A DNA stretch of 64,000 nt from Pseudoscleropodium purum (Eukaryota; Streptophyta; Bryopsida; Hypnales; Brachytheciaceae): contig OZ017797.1 of NCBI GenBank assembly GCA_963969395.1, positions 3,472,001-3,536,000 on the forward strand. The letters run 5' to 3'. Positions 60,661 through 64,000 of the stretch are shown here, one piece after another. The notes under the pieces are model-generated. The model had not been told where the DNA came from and searched no databases. It saw only the letters and a list, made by a program, of their open reading frames with translations. Made by a program: the position numbers and the translations under genes. Numbering within the stretch: position 1 is the first letter of the stretch; each line of letters opens with the position of its first letter.

Positions 60661-61197
60661 TTGCTTTCAAGGTCTCTTACCTTAGAGTGGAGTAAAAAAC
60701 GTCCTATAAGCAATCCAAAAATGCCTTGGAATATTATTCACCAATATAGATTGATTCATTATGCCTTGTAGGCATCAAAGATGATTGATTTTGTTGGAAA
60801 AATTAATAGATTTGGATGCTTTTCTAGGACCAAAAGTAGGGACGGTATTGGTAGTGAACAAAATTAGGCTAGTCTACTATATTCAACTTTAGGAAATGCA
60901 GTTGCGGGAAAAAATGCACCTATTTGGGGTCATGAAAAAATTGTGGAATTTCAAGGCCAATCACAAACTAGCACACATACATACATCTACTAAGCACATA
61001 TCCATAGAAAACAACCTCTCAACTATGTAAGTGTGGGCACTTTTTAATATGGTGGCTAATAAAAAAACATGGTGATGGTGAAGAGACTTTAGATTCAAAG
61101 TGCTAGCTTTTGCATAGCCCATACAAGGCTAGTAGCTCCATTTTGTGACCTTTGTAGAGTTCATAAATAATATAATTTTTTCTCAAAAGAAACAAGA

Positions 61198-62135
61198 AAC
61201 ATCTTTAATCCTTAAAGTTCTATGACTATGTTTTCATTGAAAAAGCTTGAAAACTGCCATTCCTAGTACAATTATAAATTTTTTGAAAAAAAACTTTTTT
61301 TGACACATGTAATTATAGGATACTATAGTATATATTGTACATTGACTTAAGATTATGTGGCAAAAATTTTCATTGCATGGACTACAAGGTATAAGCATTC
61401 AAATTCATTGAAATCATTTATTGGGCCGTGCAAAAAGCATAGGAGTTGCACTTCACAAGCTCCCTCTTCTATGAAAAAATATCTCAAATGGTAGTGCTTA
61501 TTTGGATTTTTTTTCGCTAAATAAGTTGGCTACATCATTAAAAAAATTCAAATCATTTGGAATTGTACAATATATTTGAAAAATAGAAAAATTGTAGAGA
61601 ATGATTCAAAATACTAAATTGTTCAAAATTTAATTATGGAATTGAAAATTTTCAATTCCAATGGTTGTAATCTCGTAGTAAACAATCGTATCATAAGATT
61701 TTTTTTTCCAAAAATATTGAAAATTGAGTAAGATAAAGGACTTCAAAATTATTTTAGAGTATAGAATCTATAACTACATGTAAACAAAAAATCCTCGTAA
61801 CTTTTGACTCATTGATAAAAATGAAATGGTTCAAAATTTTTACATATGTATAACTCTAGAATACCAATTTCAAATTTTATTCTTGAAAAAAGTGATTTAT
61901 TTTGATTTGCCCAAACTGCACATTTATAAAAAAATAAATAACATATTAGGTCATAACTTTTGACTCATATTTTCAAATGTCATGAAACTTAGTGCTTATG
62001 AAAGATATTCCTTGTCCCTACATTCTATAAAAATTTGGGTGAAAAATATAGAAATTTTCAATCACATGTACCTACCCAAAATTGCTATGTAGCAAAAAAA
62101 ATACATGCTAGCTAGTCCTTTAGGGGTTAAATTTG
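61198..62135 (+). repeat. Repeat A, copy 5
   Basis: Left end TTTAATCCTTAAAGTTCTAT and right end TAGTCCTTTAGGGGTTAAA are imperfect inverted repeats, about 938 bp apart. Internal landmarks: GTTGCACTTCACAAGC, ATTTGGAATTGTACAATATA, CTAAATTGTTCAAAATTTAA, AATTGCTATGTAGCAAAAAA. Confidence 0.8.
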
Positions 62136-62652
62136 CCCCCAAAAAAATTGTAGTAGAGAAAAAAATACAAGATTTTTTCATATGTATTTTTTTCAACTAA
62201 TTTTGAGAAGGAAAAAGACATATTATAGGTGGTCAAAACAAAACCTTATGGCTTCCCTTCATTATCCATTAGGGGCAAATATTCTTGTCCATTTTGATTC
62301 TAATGTGGTTCTTTGAATTCCCTACATAGTTGTAATCTAAACATTAGAAGAGATTTAGCTTCTATGAAGGGCTATAAATCCCCTAAGGTTTCCAAACTAT
62401 GAGAACTCACCATAACAACAATCTAACGTCGCACAACAACTACCTCATCATATTAAAAAATTATACTTTTTTCATTTAAAATTTATATATATATAAATTT
62501 TTTGACAATGGCTATTATATAATGAACAAGGGGACAACATCATAAATAGGCTTGAAACGCCCTCCCAGCCGCCCCAAAATCTTCTAATGAGTGTCTTTTT
62601 AAATTGTGGAGTAATTAATGAACTTTTCCATGTGCCTAAAACAAATGGTGAT
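62136..62652. other. AT-rich spacer between repeat A copies 5 and 6
   Basis: About 0.5 kb, no gene. It includes a short ATATATAT run near 62488. Confidence 0.5.
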
Positions 62653-63425
62653 GTTCCTTAACCCCTAAAGTTCTTTGACTGTGTTTTTGCCAAAAAGCTC
62701 TAGAATTGTCATTTCTTGTACAAGTTTCAATTTTTTAGAAAAGAAATATTTTTGAACACATGTAACCATATGATCTTGTACTAAACTGGTTTGGAAAGAT
62801 GTAGAAAAAATTTCATAAATTTCCACTACGAAGATTGCAAGATATTAGCATTTAAAGTAACAAAAATCATTTTCTGTCCCTTCGAAAACTAGGCAAACAC
62901 ACTTCACAAGGTCTTATTTGAATGAAAAATTGTTCAAAATGGTGGTTACTCTTTGAATTCAATCAATTCATTCTTCAAGTGAAGTTGGCTACATGCTTGA
63001 AAAATTTCAGATTATTTGGAATTGTACAACATATAGGAAAAAAAATAGTAAGTAGAAAGGTGTAGAGAATGATTCAAAATACTAAATTGTTAACAATTTA
63101 TTTATGGAATTGTAAAATGACAATCCCAACAGTTGCTATGTGTACATAAATCTAGAAAACCAATTTCAAATAAATTTTTTTGAAAAGAAAGATTTTTTCA
63201 AATCCTAGATTATTAGAGTTGAGAAACAAACTACATATTTGGCCATAAATTTTGATTTGTGTTTCCAAATGTCTTGAAATTTAGTGCACATGAAAGATAT
63301 TCCTTGTTCAAACCTTCTCTTAAAATTTGGACAAAAAACATAGAAATCTCTAGTCACACGCATCTACCCAAATTTTCTATGTTGCCAAAAAATGCAACTT
63401 GGTCTTTTATGGATTAAATTTATAA
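62653..63425 (+). repeat. Repeat A, copy 6
   Basis: Left end CCTTAACCCCTAAAGTTCTT and right end GGTCTTTTATGGATTAAATT are imperfect inverted repeats about 770 bp apart; landmarks GATTGCAAGATATTAGCATT, CACTTCACAAGGTC, CTATGTTGCCAAAAAATGCA. It is shorter than copy 5 because part of the middle is missing. Confidence 0.8.
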
Positions 63426-63839
63426 AATCATTAGTTTTAAATCCAATTCTTCTCTTTTCAACCTTAATTTTGCAATCCACACTGAAGTTGTGATAATGCC
63501 AATCATTTATGTTTATTACTTTATTGAGGTGTAAGGGGGTGTAATCGGGTTCATTAGTAGGGGATGCAATTGAGTTGGAGGCGATTTAGGGTCTATATAC
63601 CTTGCTGACATACATTCTAAGACACAAATGTATACCACTGTACTAATATATGTGAAGTCTATAAAATTGTCAAAATAGATAGTAAAGAGTTTGTTTACCT
63701 TATATCTATTGGTCCTATGAGATACTTAACTTTATCTACAACAAGTTCTTATGATCCCAATCAAGATTGGGAATCCATTTTCTATGTACTTAGAAGGCTT
63801 TAAAACATAATTATTTTACATTTAGATTAATAATTTCTT

Positions 63840-64000
63840 AGAATTAATCTCTAAATGTCCAAACTAAGTTTTGGGCAATATAGCAATTTTGGCAACTCAC
63901 TACAAATGGAGTTTTTGTTTTTTTCTTTGAAATTTTAATACGACATGTGTCCAAGGAGTAGCTTTGAGGCCCAATAATTTTCATAACTTTTGACTTTATG
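63840..64000 (-). repeat. Repeat A, copy 7, cut by window edge
   Basis: Starts AGAATTAATCTCTAAATGTC and continues GCAATTTTGGCAACTCACTA and CCAAGGAGTAGCTTTGAGGC in the same order as copies 3 and 4. It continues past position 64000. Confidence 0.75.

Overview
The window looks like nuclear DNA of a land plant that keeps motile sperm. It has intron-split genes with GT-AG junctions, separated by very AT-rich, repeat-filled spacers. Five of the six genes have plant-type homologs: a chloroplast adenylate kinase, an SCPL50-type serine carboxypeptidase, membralin, TMEM115 and an RmlD/MAT2B-like reductase. The sixth, cut by the left edge, is IFT74, an intraflagellar transport gene that flowering plants have lost. 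Together with mostly short introns and about one gene per 10 kb, this suggests a bryophyte, or failing that a lycophyte or fern. The species cannot be named from sequence alone.

Layout. 1-1970: 5' end of IFT74 (minus strand, runs off the left edge). 3811-8374: serine carboxypeptidase-like gene (minus; first exon not located). 10497-13320: plastid adenylate kinase (minus, 7 exons, complete). 13.3-25.2 kb: AT-rich spacer with a small GC-rich island near 14.6 kb and several dispersed repeats. 25232-30907: membralin (plus, 13 or 14 exons). 33835-36899: TMEM115 (minus, 8 exons, complete). 39596-41840: RmlD/MAT2B-like reductase (plus, 5 exons, complete). 41.9-64 kb: no convincing gene, only a mosaic of dispersed repeats.

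The genes do not form a pathway or cluster. They are ordinary housekeeping functions: cilium assembly, proteolysis, plastid adenylate balance, ER quality control, Golgi traffic and a nucleotide-cofactor fold protein. Exon models were built by hand from splice signals, reading phase and family motifs, and all internal junctions but one close in phase.

The most interesting content is in the spacers. A roughly 0.8-0.95 kb non-coding family with TTAACCCCTAAAGG-like inverted ends is present in about seven copies. Two related TA-flanked fold-back elements lie at 53.1-53.9 kb. Two minute retroposon tails each sit between perfect 15-bp target duplications. Several other repeat families can be matched between distant positions. 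No CRISPR array, rRNA, tRNA, viral gene or transposase coding sequence was recognised.
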